Shown: piece after piece, positions 1-13,122 of the stretch
Layout: every line of letters starts with the position of its first letter
Position numbering within the stretch: the stretch's first letter is position 1
Assembly: GCF_030247185.1 (NCBI RefSeq)
Contig: NC_080572.1
Location: 123,256,928-123,320,927, forward strand
DNA: 64,000 nt
Reading direction: 5' to 3'
DNA from: Malaya genurostris
Taxonomy: Eukaryota; Arthropoda; Insecta; Diptera; Culicidae
Translations under genes and position numbers: made by a program
The notes under the pieces: model-generated
Told to the model about the DNA's origin: nothing
Databases searched by the model: none
What the model saw: only the letters and a program-made list of their open reading frames with translations

Positions 1-2480
1 TTTAATTTGAACCAACTATTGTTTGGTTTGTTAGGCAACTCATCGTTTTGTTGCTTTGGACAATCGAAATTTTTCTGCGTTGAATAATCAACGTGTAAAT
101 TCACGTCTTCGGAGTCGTAACAACTTTCATACATATTTCAAGGTTTCTGATTTATTTTGATACATGGAAATTTACGTTGTTACATTAAATGTTAGGTATG
201 TTTGTTTTATATTAAAGTCTAAATTACCTCAAAATGTGTCGTATGTGGAATTACACCATCTGGAAGAAGCATTTATTGCTGTGTATGCTAAATCTCAGTT
301 ATGTAACGCAATCTGTTATTTATGTATCGGTCAAGTGCGTAGTCGATGTTTGAGTAAAATTGTTTATACCTATTCTACTACTATTTCTATGCTGATTTCA
401 TAGTCTCTATGAGTTAATGGTCAACCTCATGTATCCTAAGTTCATCCATTTATTAAGCATCCGCACCTTTCCTCTAGAAACCCGGATAAAATTATTCAAT
501 CTGTGTCGAGCGGGAGAAGATAAACCGGCATCATTTCTGCTTGTGGCAGTTCTTGTCGAGAGACACAAAAAACATTCTGTCTGTTTTCCTTCCGCTCAAA
601 AGAGGGTAGTGGTAATTTGCGCGGAAACTTGATCAGAAAATTAATTTTGAGACCATTTCAGCGGCTCACGGGATGTGCTACGTGAAACAGCTCGCGACGA
701 TCGCCTCTTGATTCAATTTAGAAAAGAACGATTTTTCCCGTATTAAAGAGCACGACCCTGGCTCAAGACTTTTGTCGTTTTGCTGTTCAGTGTGTTTTCT
801 TGTTACCGGGGGAAACTTCTGGGATGGGAGGGTTGCATCATTTATTTTGTCATTTAGCAGAACGGTTTCAAATTGCTTCCACTTCGAGGGGTTCAATTAG
901 TTACTGATATTGGAATCGTTTCTAAACACTGAAACAATGTTCGAAGGGAAAGAGCTTTACTGAAACATGAAGCGGGTTTGAATGTTGTTCTCATCGGTTA
1001 GAATCAAATATAATTGCTAACATTTTGAAGTATGCCAAATAATTAGGATTGTTTCGTTTAACATCGATGTTGGGAGAGAGGATTTCGTAATAACCGCGAT
1101 TTGCCCTAAAATTCCTATCATACCTGTAATTCCATAACTGTAAGTAAATCCTGCTGATATCCTTATCTCTGCGGATTACAATCGGAAAATTTTAAGCAAG
1201 TTTTGAGCCACGGTAGCATACTTTTGAAATTTAAGAATACGTTATGGTTAAATTTTTGGTGGATTTTTCTGACACATAGCTACCTGCAGTAGACATTTTT
1301 CGCACCCCATCAATGTTGTTTGTAGCATATTTGCGTTCTCCACTTCGCATTACTTTGTTTACCGTGGAGAAGAACCCTTGAAGAAGGCCCATTTAATCTC
1401 AATGCTAAAGCTAGGCGCAATTCAAAAGGTTATTATTAGCTTGGCAAAGGAAATGCAATGTCAAAGAGCTACAAAAATACCTGGTACTGTAGTCGTAACC
1501 CCAAACAAATTTAGACGCGGTGTTCAAGTGTCTCTTGTCGCATCGAGGGCTACGAAAATTTAATCAAATTTGGAGTTTGATGAATACTTACATATTTTCC
1601 TTTTCTATAGCTACTTGCAGAGGTGGAAGACATTAAAAGAGCAGTATTTTCAACGCAAATATATGCATTCTCCGAGTAAACGTATATGGTTTTATAAATA
1701 TATACAAGCCTTGGAGTATCATTAAACGTGTCGTATTTTTAAATTGATCTCTACACGGAATTTTTTATGATTTCCAAAGAACTAAAATATTAGATATACT
1801 TCAACTTTTCTAATACCTATGGCAAAGCTACGTAATAATTTTCGTTTTCTAGAACAAAGCAATTTAATTTAAGCAGCCAAACGTGTAATGTTTTTGGTGC
1901 TCTGAAAAAATAAACGCAAAATTATTTCTTTTAGTAAAATTGTTCGGATTTTGGCATCATAACGGGGCCGAATGTCAATCCAAAATTCAACACTAACTAC
2001 GTAAAATGATTTTGTCCTAATTTTTAGCGCTTATAGCGCAATGCTGTTGATTTTCAAATCGGACTTCCAGTTACAGGATTACGAGCTAAAGAGGCGGATG
2101 GATGAAACACTCTTATTTGAATCATATTTTGAAAGAGAAAAATTTGACAAATATTTGCAGTCGGTGTTGAACAGTCGTTCGCACCCCACGCGAATAGCTC
2201 TTGTCTCCAGGAATTTTTTCCGGCTACCTAGAGTTTCATTGATTCAAGGCATGAGTCTTTTTCGAGGCTACCTAAATCACTAACAGTCTTCTTGAAGACT
2301 CTCTGCTGGTTACTTCACAGTTCTTCATCCCAATAATCGGACTTGTTTCTCTTCCGAGAAAAATCCCTCTATATTTGATCTGGTTCTAACATATCAAAGT
2401 CAAATTTGTAGTGAACCTTTCAACCTTTTTTCTATAACATTCAGATTGATTTTACAACGAAGCTATAACTAAACCAATTA
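1..2480. other. AT-rich DNA, nothing recognised
   Basis: No frame in this stretch shows a recognisable domain, and the short open frames (60-80 codons) look like chance in AT-rich DNA. A hairpin lies at its right edge around 2473-2514, where the same 11-bp arm (aaaccaattag and its complement) occurs on both sides just before the Juan-like relic begins. I see no tRNA, splice-consistent exon series or promoter cluster. Confidence 0.5.
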
Positions 2481-2509
2481 GTTCTATATTCAACTATCAT
2501 AGGGCTAAT

Positions 2510-3970
2510 TGGTTTGAATACAGAACTCACATTGAAAATTATTTTCGAAAAAGACGTTGACACAGCAATAGATAATTTGAATCAGTACATTATCGAAGCT
2601 AGAAATCTATCAGCTCCCAAAGCTCAAACTAAATTAAATTCTCCTATCATCGACGACAATCTTCAACTGCTCATTCGGTTGAAGAATGTTCGTCGACGAC
2701 AATATCAACGTTCTCGTGATCCTGCTAGGAGAAACATAATTAAAGAATTACAAAAATAAATTAAACATAGATTTACTCTTTTGCGAAATGTAAATTTCGC
2801 TAAAGAAGTTGAAAAAATTAAACCATATTCTAAACCTTTCTGGAAACTTTCTAAGGTTCTTAAGAAACTTTAGAAACCAATTCCTGCTCTCAAGGAAGGA
2901 AATCAAATACATCTTACAAATGGCGAATTTAATTTGAACGTTTTGAGTCCTATTGAAAATGAAGTCTCACTGAAATATGATCATATTCCAACTAATGTGT
3001 TATTACAAGATGACATTACTGAGACGAATTTTGATGAAATTAAGTCAATTATTTGGAATCTTAAAAACTTGAAGGCTCCTGGTAATGATGGAATTCTTAA
3101 TATTCTTATTAAAAATCTTTCCGATGTTACCTTGAGACTCTTTGTTAAAGTGTTTTTCATTTGATTACTTTCCTGAGATGGAAAAAACGCTAAAGTAATT
3201 CCCATCCTTGAACCTGGTAAAAGCCCAGCAGAAACATCAAGTTATCGACCAATTAGTTTACTTTCTTCTATCAGTAAACTTTTTGAAAAAAATGATCTTG
3301 TTGAGAATGATGTCTCATATAAATGAGAATTCATTTTTTTACCAGAAAAGTTTGGATTTCGTCATGAACATTCAACTACTCATCAACTTGTAAGAGTAAC
3401 GAACATGATAAAAGAGCTTCTTTTCTTAAACCAAACAATAATCACATTATCAAATTGAATGGCTTGGAATTGACATAGTCTGATCAAGCAAAATACTCAG
3501 GTTTACCGTATGACAAAAACTCACTTTCAAGGATCACATTGAAGGAATCCAGGCAAAGTGTAATAAATATATTAATGGTTTATATCCTCTTATAAACCGA
3601 AATTCTAAGCTCTGTCTAAAAAACAAATTGCTACTTTATAAACAAATTTTCAGACCAGGCATGCCTTATTCAGTGCCAATTTGGTCAAGTACCAGGAAGA
3701 AAACGCTTCAAAGGATTCAGAATAAAATTCTGAAAATGATTTTGAAGCGTCCTCCCTGGTTTAGTACAAATGAGTTACACAGACTCACAAATATAGAACC
3801 ATTAGTATTAGTTAGTAAGTTAGTATAGAAGTTCCTTTTCCCCCATTACACAATACAAGTATGTTTACAATTTTCCCTACACAAAAATCACAGAATTGCG
3901 GAAGCAAGTGATGTCTTAATGGTAATAACCAAATCATGTATATAATAGGACTGAAAAGTCACCACTTGTG
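2510..3970 (+). pseudogene. Decayed Juan-like (Jockey clade) non-LTR retrotransposon, ORF2 fragment
   Basis: ORF2 of this LINE family encodes an endonuclease/reverse transcriptase that copies its own mRNA into the genome. Only the region after the endonuclease is seen here. Read across three frames, the relic shows the pre-RT linker, the early RT block with LKAPGNDGI near 3070-3100, SSYRPISLLSSISKLFEK near 3238-3291, FGFRHEHSTTHQL near 3352-3390, then the C-terminal block with LYPLINRNSKLCLKN near 3583-3625 and RIQNKILKMIL near 3713-3745. The order and wording match Juan elements as I remember them from Aedes and Culex. Stops and frameshifts occur throughout, and the stretch between about 3420 and 3520 has lost the RT core including the catalytic YADD box. 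The element is dead. Jockey-clade assignment is firm; the Juan label rests on recall. Confidence 0.85.
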
Positions 3971-4239
3971 ACGGAACACCCAATTTATATCTTCATAATT
4001 GAAGTTTAATCTCATATTTCAATTAATTTTTTTTTTTAAAATAAAGAAAAATTTGTATTAAAGAGAACAATTAAGTGTTGAAGGTCTCGACGGTTGACTG
4101 CTAACCGATGTGCCGAATTTTCGTTTCCAAGAATACAGATAAATATTGTAGCACAGATAACAGATAACCTAGCATCAACATGAACTGTTATGTTTTTGGT
4201 ATGGTGTAGATTAATATTGCAAGTCTATTTGTTATTTTG

Positions 4240-5360
4240 CCTTTTTTTAAAGAAAGGTAATAGAATTACTGGAAAACCGACGTACGACTGGAGCCTTGGA
4301 GACCTATAGTGTTATATACCATCCGGCTCAGCTCGACTAGATCTCTTTGTTTTTGTGTGTATTTTCACTTCAACATTTCAACACTCAATTTTCTTGAAGA
4401 TGGCTGAACCGATTTCAACAATCTTAAGTTCGTTTGAAAGCTGCTTTTGGACCATTGATCAGGTTTTAAGATAAAATCGCTGTTATTTTTGGTTCCGGAG
4501 ATATAATGGTACAAGTCACATAACCGACAAAAGGCGTTGTTTTTTACCCAATTTAACAAGCATATCATATTCGCGTAAGCTTGATTAAGTTCGAAGATCA
4601 AATGGCTATTGCTTCTGGTTTCGGAAATATAATGGTATAAGTGACGTAACCGACAAAACGCGTTGTTTTTTCACTGCTCAATTTTCTCTGTCACATTCTG
4701 TCACTGCCGGTTCCGGTGATATAATAGTATAAAATACATAATCGGCATTGTTTTTTCCGATCAATTTTCTCAAAGATGGCTGAACCGATTTCTACAAGCT
4801 TACGCTGGTTTGAAAGCTACTTTTAGGTTGTTGATTAAGTTCAGAGATCAAAAGGCTCAAATCACTTTTGGTTCCGCAGATATAATAGTATAAGTGAGGT
4901 AACCCATAAAACGCGTTGTTTTTTTACCGCCTTAATTTTCTCAGAGATTAATGAACCAGTTTTTACCTGATTAGGCTTGTTTGAAAGCTACTTTTGGGCC
5001 ATTTATTAAATATGAAGATCGAATGGCTGTTACTTTCGGTTCCGGAGATATAATGGCATAAATGACGCAATCGACAAACTGTACTCTTCTCATTGGCTCA
5101 AATTACTCGAAGATAATCATTGAATTTCGAAAAACTTTGCTTTGCTAAAAGCTGCAATGTGGTCTCTGATAAAGTTTGCAAAATTATGTCAAACATTCCC
5201 GGTTTGGGAGATGTAATCTCACACATGATTTAACCGACAAAACGTATTGTTTTTCAGTGCTCCAAAATCTCTCGACGATACCTGAATTGAACGCAAAAGT
5301 CTTAGACACGCTTAAAAGCTGGAATACGGCCGTTCCAAAATTTAAAATTTGCAGTTTCTA
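4240..5360 (+). repeat. Hairpin/GT-tract/168-bp repeat superfamily, old copy
   Basis: This copy starts with a hairpin head at 4240-4257 (CCTTT...AAAGG), followed by a conserved stretch containing gaaaaccgac and tatataccatccggctcagc. A remnant GT tract lies near 4349-4358. About five diverged units follow, each with the phrase agatggctgaaccgattt and ending near ttccggagatataatgg. The minus strand of one unit (4365-4601) still encodes a peptide like the one repeated in the 50-64 kb array, in the same unit phase. It is the same family as the big array, but old and in the opposite orientation. No function is known to me. Confidence 0.75.
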
Positions 5361-6890
5361 GACAGGATATCTTTTCGTAGCACAACCTCAGTTGCTGAAG
5401 TTGATTTAATAAAAAAAATGTTTTAAAATCATTCCCAGGCAAAAAAAGCAAAAAGATAGTTTTTCTATTGAACTGTATTGAACTTGTATGTAACGGGTAA
5501 CTGGTAAAAATTACCAGAGGATTATGTTGTCATTTGGAAATGTTAAAGTTCTGTCAGATCAAAGCCAGAAGTCCAGTGGCAATTACTTTTATTTCATACT
5601 GATCATGGTGGAAATACATCGGTTTCATCGGTTTGGTGTTAACGTTACAATATATAGATACAAAGGAAAGCTATACTTATGTGAGAGTCGGCCATTTGCA
5701 ATTTCTTTAGAATTCAAATTAGTCAAATATTTTTGTTATGTACACGTGTATGAGCAAAGTTGCGTTACAGTAATAGATTCATAAATCAGTTCAAATTGAT
5801 AAAGCCATATTAGTGGAATCAATAATTTCAATTTAAATAGTCGAAACAGAAAAGTAATTTTTAAATTTTTTTATTGAGGGGATTCTTCATGTAAAGAAGT
5901 TGTTTTTCATCTATTCAATTTGGTAATTGATAATGGTAAGTGAAAAACTTTCTCTATTCAAGTTTACCCTCGACCCTTTATGTGGGGTGCTTACTTTTGT
6001 TGCCTTCCAGGGTTGCTCATATTCAAAACTAAGTGGTTTAAGTCTTATAGCAAACAAACGTCGTTTTTCTTTGAAATGTTTCCAACACTTCAACACGTAT
6101 CACTCGAAACAATGCAGTAGATGAAGTTGGTCGGGGACAAACTTTCTATTCATTTTGAAATTCACTACCTAAGCATCCGTCTACTGATAGAGGACTGTTT
6201 TTCAGGAATCAAAAAGGGTTACTCTGGAAACTATTTCATAGGCACAAAGAAAAGGCGTCCGGGCACTATTTCTTTTGACCTGGGCAGCAACATAGATGCT
6301 TTATACTTTTTAATTAGTATGCAAATATTGTCCGTCGAGGTAACAAAGGCGCATTTCGTTGAAATTAATTTTATTCTTAGTTACGCCATATCAATCTCAT
6401 TTTGAATGCACTTAGTTCACGTGGAGTTTTTTTATCTTTGGTGAAATGTTTCTAGTGACACAACTCAAGTTGTATTAAAACCGAACATTGCACCAACCTT
6501 ACTAGTCCTATATACATAATATCACACGACTTTTAGTTTAATGTTGGCCAATCACAGTCTCATCAAACCGATTGGTTTGTGTTCCAGGCTCTCAAAGCTT
6601 GAAAGTAGTGGCCAATAGACACTGAAATTAAATTAACCCTCACATCCTTCTCAGACCCGACTGAACCGGAAAATCGGAGAGCCATAGTGCGTAATGTTGA
6701 ATGATACGAATATTAGATATTAAAATACTAAATTATTTGTGAACTGTCAAATTTACGTTTGTTTTGAAAAATTGGTATCAATAAATGTTTAGCTTAGCTC
6801 ATTTAATTGTTCTTAAAGTTTTCGTGAAATAGTATAATGGCCCAAGTGCATGATACTTGGGAGCAATATGTATATGATGCCTTAGAATAT
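5361..6890. other. No recognised feature
   Basis: Open frames of 60-94 codons exist (for example 6121-6405 on the plus strand) but none shows a recognisable motif, and codon-like structure is not apparent. The sequence is moderately AT-rich with no clear terminal inverted repeats. Confidence 0.4.
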
Positions 6891-6894
6891 AATT

Positions 6895-7165
6895 CAATTT
6901 TCTCATAGATGGCTGAACCGATTTTAACAAACATAGATTCAATAAAAGTTCTTGTAGTTTCGTACATACCTCCCGAATTTAATTTGAAATCGACTTCCGG
7001 TTCCGAAATTACAGGGTGAAGAGTGTAAAAATTGTATACCGTCGCATAAAGCGGCGAAGCAAATTACGCATAAAAAATTCTAAACTGGGCTCAACAGTCG
7101 GTACTCATTGTCAGTAGAAGGCCAAGCAAACCGACTTCTAGCTTCCAGTTTCCGAGAAATGTATT
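6895..7165 (+). repeat. Superfamily repeat fragment (unit region only)
   Basis: Contains the phrases agatggctgaaccgatttt, cgacttccggttccgaaatt and gcggcgaagcaaattacg in the order seen in the larger plus-strand copies at 31 and 43 kb. The hairpin head and GT tract are missing, so this is a fragment. Confidence 0.65.
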
Positions 7166-7480
7166 GTTTTTTTTTATTTAATTACATATATTACGGCACA
7201 GTGCGCTTAGCTATAAAATGTCGAGGTCATTTTTTTTAACTACTTAAAATTAGAGTAATTTCTTCAATTTCATGATTTGATTTCGAGGAGATCAGCTTTG
7301 GGAGATCTCCAACTAGTCATCGGCAGCGGCAGGTCGGTTGGAACTTGTATGCTGAATTAACCTGGTGACATTGATACGCATCGATGGTAGTGGCATTCTT
7401 GGGCTGGCTATCCACAATCCCTCGTCCAGTCATCAATTCGTCCGATGGCCTGTTACTCCCTCCCATTATGTCCCTATGGT
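7166..7480 (-). mobile_element. Possible 3' end of a retroposon (poly(A) tail on minus strand)
   Basis: Read on the minus strand, a GC-richer stretch (about 7310-7480) passes into AT-rich sequence. It ends with ATTAAATA directly followed by a run of nine A residues at about 7168-7178. A polyadenylation-like signal next to a short A tail, abutting the superfamily fragment at 6895-7165, is what a 5'-truncated LINE or processed-RNA insertion looks like. An open reading into the GC-rich part exists, but I recognise no protein. Confidence 0.35.
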
Positions 7481-7967
7481 AAATGTTTTATATTAATATA
7501 ATACAATGTAATACAGTATATAACTCAATATAATGTAATATAATATAATATTAAAATTGCAAATTGTAGACTTTTTTTAAGAATAGTGTCTTAGAAATGC
7601 ATAAAATGTCCAGATCTGGTGTAATCTAAAAAAATATATATATTTTCAAAAAATCGTTTTCGGATCATAAAGAATTAACTTCGGAAATCCGCGTAGAGAA
7701 ATACCGCAAAATTGAAGAAATTTTTTTATGCCAAATGTCTTACAAATGCATGAAACGTCGAGATCTGGTGTAATCTCAATAAAACTTTGAAAAAATAATC
7801 GAAAACTTTCAGCGTCAGAAAGTTGACTTAAAAAACACCACCAGGGTTAACACCCGATCTCGATGTTTAATACAATACAAGAAAACCGTGTAACTTCGAA
7901 AATAAAAAAACCGCGTAAAAAACCTGAGTGTATAATATACGATAACATAATTCATTACAGTGCCATA

Positions 7968-8594
7968 CCCGATCAGATGCACATAACAAAATCATAACAC
8001 AAGAATATCAACAGTTGATATGTATAACAATTTGTGTTATTTTGAGATATTTAACAAATAAAAACAGTTGAAAGTTAAAACTTATGATAACAATATAATA
8101 AAAAAAATCAGTTATGATGTTTTATTTTCGTTTGCAAGACTTATGATAACGTTCATTAATTGGAAAATGAGTTCTTCTATTGCTTTATGTCGAAATATAA
8201 TGATCAGAATTGCAAAAAAACTGATAGAAGAAATTCAGATCACTAAATAAATTATTCATTTAATAAAAAAAATCAATCAAAAATTTTGGATTGAAACGAT
8301 GCTAAAAGTTGGCTGTGATATAGTTTTTCTGTGTTAAAATTGCTATCTAATTTTTCACAACTATTGTTATAAATTTCTGCTTTCGGACTTCTGTAGTTAT
8401 ATCAAATTCAATAATAATTGTGATACAAACGTTTCAAAATCTGTTACGATTTTGTTCCCGCTAGAGTATTTTTTTATTATGATTTTTGTTATTTTAACAG
8501 CTTACCAGCCAAAACTATTTCAAAATTTGTTACAAAATATTTCTGTAATAAATTACTCCAGTTGTTATAATTCTGTTATTACCATCTGATCGGG
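7968..8594. mobile_element. MITE with CCCGATCAGATG terminal inverted repeats
   Basis: The ends CCCGATCAGATG (7968-7979) and its exact complement (8583-8594) are both flanked by TA, the target duplication of Tc1/mariner-type elements. Similarity continues inward (ataacaaaatcataac against its complement) with mismatches, giving inverted repeats of roughly 35 bp. The 627-bp interior is very AT-rich and repeats the phrase gttatgat. The only open frame (8068-8250) is not transposase-like, so the element is non-autonomous. Confidence 0.8.
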
Positions 8595-8954
8595 TATGCA
8601 CCATTCCATAAGTTCCTCAGATGCTCTGATGTCCTGGTGCTCTTAATCCAATCGATTTAGTATTGTAAGTAAGTTTATTAAGAAAATGTGTGTGCTCGAT
8701 TGGGGTCACCCGCTGGATACGTGCTCCCTTACAATGCCATCACTTTCACGTACTTACGACATAAAATATGCAACTTATGATCAAATTAAAATTAAATTTA
8801 CAATGATATATACACTGGTGAAAAAATGACAGTACTACTGACGAATCGCTTTTCGAAAGAAATAGCGACAAGGGACACGGGCGAAGTGAACTCATCACCA
8901 CCCCAGAAGCACCGGAAATGTATTGGTCATATACTCCAAAATGGAACTCACTTA

Positions 8955-9245
8955 CTTTTTCCCTTTCGAATATAAAAAGGTTATACAATCACCGTGAAAA
9001 CCGAGAGCCTAGTGTCATATATATTCGACTCAGATCGTCGAGTACACAAAATGTCTGTTTGTGCCTATGTTTGTATGTAAAGTTTTTATGTATCTAATTT
9101 TTCGGAGCTGGTTGAGCCGATTTCAACGAATTTAGATTCAAATGAAAGTTATTCAAGTCCCATAGAGATAAGCGTGAAAACTTTAATATCAAATTAAATG
9201 AAACCATCATACAAAACTCCTGATCCAACTTCCGGTTCCTGGTAA
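8955..9245 (+). repeat. Superfamily repeat, head plus one unit
   Basis: The head region is present (ccctttcgaatataaaaagg, then caatcaccgtgaaaaccgag and the CGACTCAG phrase). A decayed T/G-rich stretch replaces the GT tract near 9050-9080, and one unit ends at acttccggttcctgg. It truncates within the second unit. Confidence 0.65.
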
Positions 9246-10683
9246 ATATCTTCGAGGCGTATATTCACTAGTGAACTTTTCACAACTGGTTTTTTGTCAT
9301 GTGAGAATTGCGTTTGCAAAAAATCAGTGGTGAACTTTTCTTCAGTAAGTTTTCTGATTGATGATTTTTTTATCTGAAAATCACTTGCGAAAAATTTCAG
9401 TCGCGATTTTAGATTTAGATTTAGATTCCCCAATGTTACATTATCTGAAAGGTTCATAATTTTGTAATGTACACTTTTGGAATCACTTAATCAAATGGGA
9501 ATGAATGTGAATAAAATATCGTTTTAATATTACTATTACTATGTATGTATGCATCAGAGACTTCAGGGGGTGAATACCGATATAATGCAATTAGCTGAAT
9601 AGATAAAATTGTTACATAAATTTGAACATTTCGAGAGATGTATTTTACTACAGCAAACAATCTGTGTAAGTATTTTGAATAGTGAACGCATTTTCACCCA
9701 GTCCTTAAAAGCGTTCCAGCGAATAGGTTTTGCTGTGGTTGAAAAGTCAGTCCAGCACGGTATGGTATCGTGCTATCTAGTACAGAGGAAAAGATATAGT
9801 AAAAGTGTAGCTAGCGGTCGACTTGTTCAGTCGTGTCGTGATTCGCTACCGCGATTTTCGCATCAAGAGGAAGTTAGTCCAACAATCAAACGTACTGTTG
9901 GCAGGGATGAGTTGATCCTCTAGCTGGAGATAGAAGCTTAGAACGGACTGGCAAGCGTATTTTCTGCATTTTATGTTTTAATTAAGCACGGTATATTCTC
10001 ACTGGAAAATTGGATATTTTCGCGAGATGGTAAGGCGAGACCCCATTCTAAACCGTGAAATGAACGGAGCTGTACCTTGGTTATGTTTAGAGTTACATAG
10101 GAATATACTATACGGGTGATGTCAGGCTAGTGCTTTCACGGGATGGTGACGTAACTAATTTGCATCATAACAAGATTGTTCTTAAGGGTTCCACACAAAG
10201 CCCCGGGGTCTGTGTCTAGCTCTCTGGAGGGTGACAGCAAATAAATTTTGTGCTAGTAAAACTGCCTAGAGTGGGTATTAAAAAAATTCAATTTCACATG
10301 TTATTATTTTATTCCAATACCAAGAAAAGGGTTTTATCAAATTACAGTAGTTCGGCGATGCTCAAGATGATGCAAATGTAGTTCAGTCCTTACCTATAGA
10401 TTCTAAACCACAAACATTGACTGTTTCTGTCAGCAGTGAAGGTATTTTCAACTAATCCTCACTGTACAGGTAGCACTCCAACGTTGCAGTGCTATCAAAA
10501 TCACATCATCGTCAGTAGCAGCTGTCGCATGTTGTTTTTATGCTTGGTGAGATATGACACTGAATGGCAATCCGATTCTGGGCAGTTCCAGGAATATGCG
10601 ATATTTTGAATATGTTTTAGTACTATAACAGTGAATATTTCTTTGTTCAAAGTGAAAATACAATTTTAACATAATACGTTTTT
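9246..10683. other. No recognised feature
   Basis: An open frame at 9609-9923 (104 codons, plus) stands out slightly in length and is less AT-rich than its surroundings, but I recognise no domain in it. No inverted-repeat ends or tandem structure are visible. Confidence 0.35.
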
Positions 10684-11390
10684 TACCTATTTTTATATAT
10701 ATAAAAAATAGGTATAGAATTCGCTCAAACTTTCGAAAAATTTTCCGAGGCCCGGAGGGCCGAATGACATATACCAATCGATTCAGCTCGACGAACTGAG
10801 CAAATGTCTGTGTGTGTGTGTGTGTGTATGTGTGTGTGTCCGTATGTGTGTTGTCAACTAAGAGGTCGAGATCTCAGAGATGGCTGGACCGATTTTCATC
10901 AACTAGTCGCAAATGAAAGGTCTCCCCGTCACCCAAAACGCTATTGAATGGTTTTGAGATCGGATGTTTACTTTTTGAGTTATACAAAGTTTTATGTCAA
11001 AATTTTCAGTTTTTTGACAGTATCTGTCACAATTGACCTTGAAAACAGAATATGTTTTCAGACTTAGATTCCGCACGGTAATACCTATCCAACAAGCCAT
11101 AGATTGTTAAAATCCGTCCATTTTTAACGGAGATATCGAAATTTTTTTGTAAGCGACTTTTCCCCCTATTCCAGCAGTAGGAGTTTTGAGCGCTGTATGA
11201 CAAAGAAATGCTTGGGAGCAACGGAAAACACGATTTTTTATACTGTTACATACAATTGTTTCTAAGAACCAAAAGGATTGTGTACAGCATTCTTTTTCAT
11301 GACATTTAGCCTCGGACCGATTTTGGCACGGCTCGTTTTTGGCAACATAATCGTTCGAATATGACATATATAAACCAGATGATGGCAGAA
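10684..11390 (+). repeat. Superfamily repeat with palindromic head and GT tract
   Basis: The copy opens with a nearly perfect 31-bp palindrome at 10684-10714 (TACCTATTTTTA and its complement around TATATA). The conserved cgaggcccggagggccgaat follows near 10743, then cagctcgacgaactgagc and a (GT)n tract at about 10808-10850. The first unit starts with agagatggctggaccgattt. The second half diverges from other copies and may hold foreign sequence. Confidence 0.75.
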
Positions 11391-11434
11391 TTTTTTTTAA
11401 TTATTTTGTTTTAAACTACTTACAGCAATAAATG

Positions 11435-12620
11435 CTGGAACAACATAACATCCATATACCATTCGAATCAGTTCGTCGAGATCAGCAAATGCGTGTGTGA
11501 CAAATAACTTCAATTAATTTTCTCGGAAAATTTCTTTTCTACAAATTCAGATTCATACGAAAAGTCGTATGCTCCCAAACAAAGTTCCTGCGTTATGTTT
11601 GGTTCCGACCTCTGGTTTCGGAACTACAGGATGATATGTGAAACGAAATCAAAATTGTGTAACTCATTTTTCTTGAAGATGGCTGAACCGATCTAAGATG
11701 CAAATGAAATCAAAGAATCATCTAAGATTCAAATGAAAAGTTTCAAAGTTCTATAAAACATCTTGCTTTTCAGTCAGATCCAACTTCCGGTTTCGGGGAT
11801 TGTATAAAAATGTCTATTCCACATAATTTAATCAGGTTTATCGGGTTAGCAGATTTGGATAGTCGATAAAAAAATTAACTTTTTTCAGTTTTAGTGGTAT
11901 TCAGTTGTCGATCAGAAGGCACCTAAAAATTTAATTCGTGCTATGATCTCTCAAAGATGGCTTAACTGATTTTCAAATGTTTTGAAACAAATGTAAAGTG
12001 TACAGCTACTCAGGTGAATTTATCTGACATCGGCCATACCGCTTTTAGAATTCCGGTTCCAGTATAAAATCGTTTCTCAAAGCTCAATCGTTTTCTCAAA
12101 AAAAGCCTAATCAAATTTCAGAAACAAAAATTTTAATTAAAACAAACTTATATACAAAAATTAATTATTTTATCCAATTATGACTTCCGGTTCTCGAATT
12201 ACATGATGATGAATTTTTAAAATTCGAACCGATATAGAAGATGACAATCCCGAAAAGCTTCAAAGTTGAACTCAAAACTGTTGTAATTTATTCGTCATAT
12301 GGCCATACGAATCGGTTTGGGTTATGCTGGTTCCTGAATACCGGCTCTGGAAGTACCTTAAATTACCGTAAACTCTAGAGTGGAACTTACATATCATGGC
12401 ATGTTTAATCGATTATCACACTTCTAGATTCAAATTCGATCCGATTTGCAGTTTCGACATTACAGAGTAATGAGTGATTAAAATCTCAAATTGTCGCTTA
12501 AAACGAGGGTCATTAAAATAATGTCATGAAAACTTAAACACCGAAGAATATTCATGCAAAAAACACATGCGGATTGATAAAAATAGGTATCATCTCACTG
12601 CTAGGTGGATTAAACACGTT
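11435..12620 (+). repeat. Superfamily repeat with conserved tail
   Basis: The head phrase ccattcgaatcagttcgtcg lies near 11459. At least four diverged units follow (agatggctgaaccgatct near 11677; agatggcttaactgattt near 11955). The tail is near 12586-12612, where aggtatcatctcactgctag precedes gtggatt. The GT tract has shrunk to a few repeats near 11490. The tail corresponds to the ATTATCACACCACTAGGTGG terminus seen in better copies. Confidence 0.7.
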
Positions 12621-12984
12621 TTTCAGACAATTCTGCTTGTACAAATGGAAATCAACTATCTTGTTTTGAAAACCTGGGGTTGTTACCCGCAGCTGCAAAT
12701 GCCCTAGCAGGTTATGAGTTTTCCTGCGCAAGACTAACAGTTATTATTCTTGTACTTCATCATCAGTGAGTTCAGCTCACCTGATAATCGATTTCAATAT
12801 CATCACTGAGCATGTTGAGAAACTGCGCAACCATTTGGATAGATTTTTTTTCACCGGTATCTAACGTGGAAAACCGATTGAAAAATGACATGCGAATGCA
12901 ACTATGTAATGAAAACCGCAAAAATCAACATAATCTGCTAATGCACTGATGAGCTGAATACGAAACGTAAAACAACCATATTTT

Positions 12985-13122
12985 TTTGCATCTGAAACTT
13001 TTGACATATGACTTCGTATAACTCGAAAAGTAAATATCTGATCTCAAAAACATTCGAGAGGAGACCTTTCGTTAGCGACTAGTTTAATAAAAATCGATGT
13101 ATTCATCTCTGACGTACGCCTC
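12985..13122 (-). repeat. Superfamily repeat fragment, minus strand
   Basis: On the minus strand the phrases agagatgaatacatcgattt, actagtcgctaacgaaaggt and ctcgaaaagtcatacgaag-like wording match the unit start and the 'Caaatgaaaggtct' segment of other copies. It abuts the 5' truncation point of the R1-like relic that begins at 13123, which therefore probably landed in or beside it. Confidence 0.55.

Noticed and set aside
164..632. Two open frames at the left edge as small genes
   Set aside because: They are short, lack motifs and sit in AT-rich DNA where such frames are expected by chance.
9609..9923. 104-codon frame as a host gene
   Set aside because: No recognisable domain, no promoter or splice support. 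Length alone is not enough.
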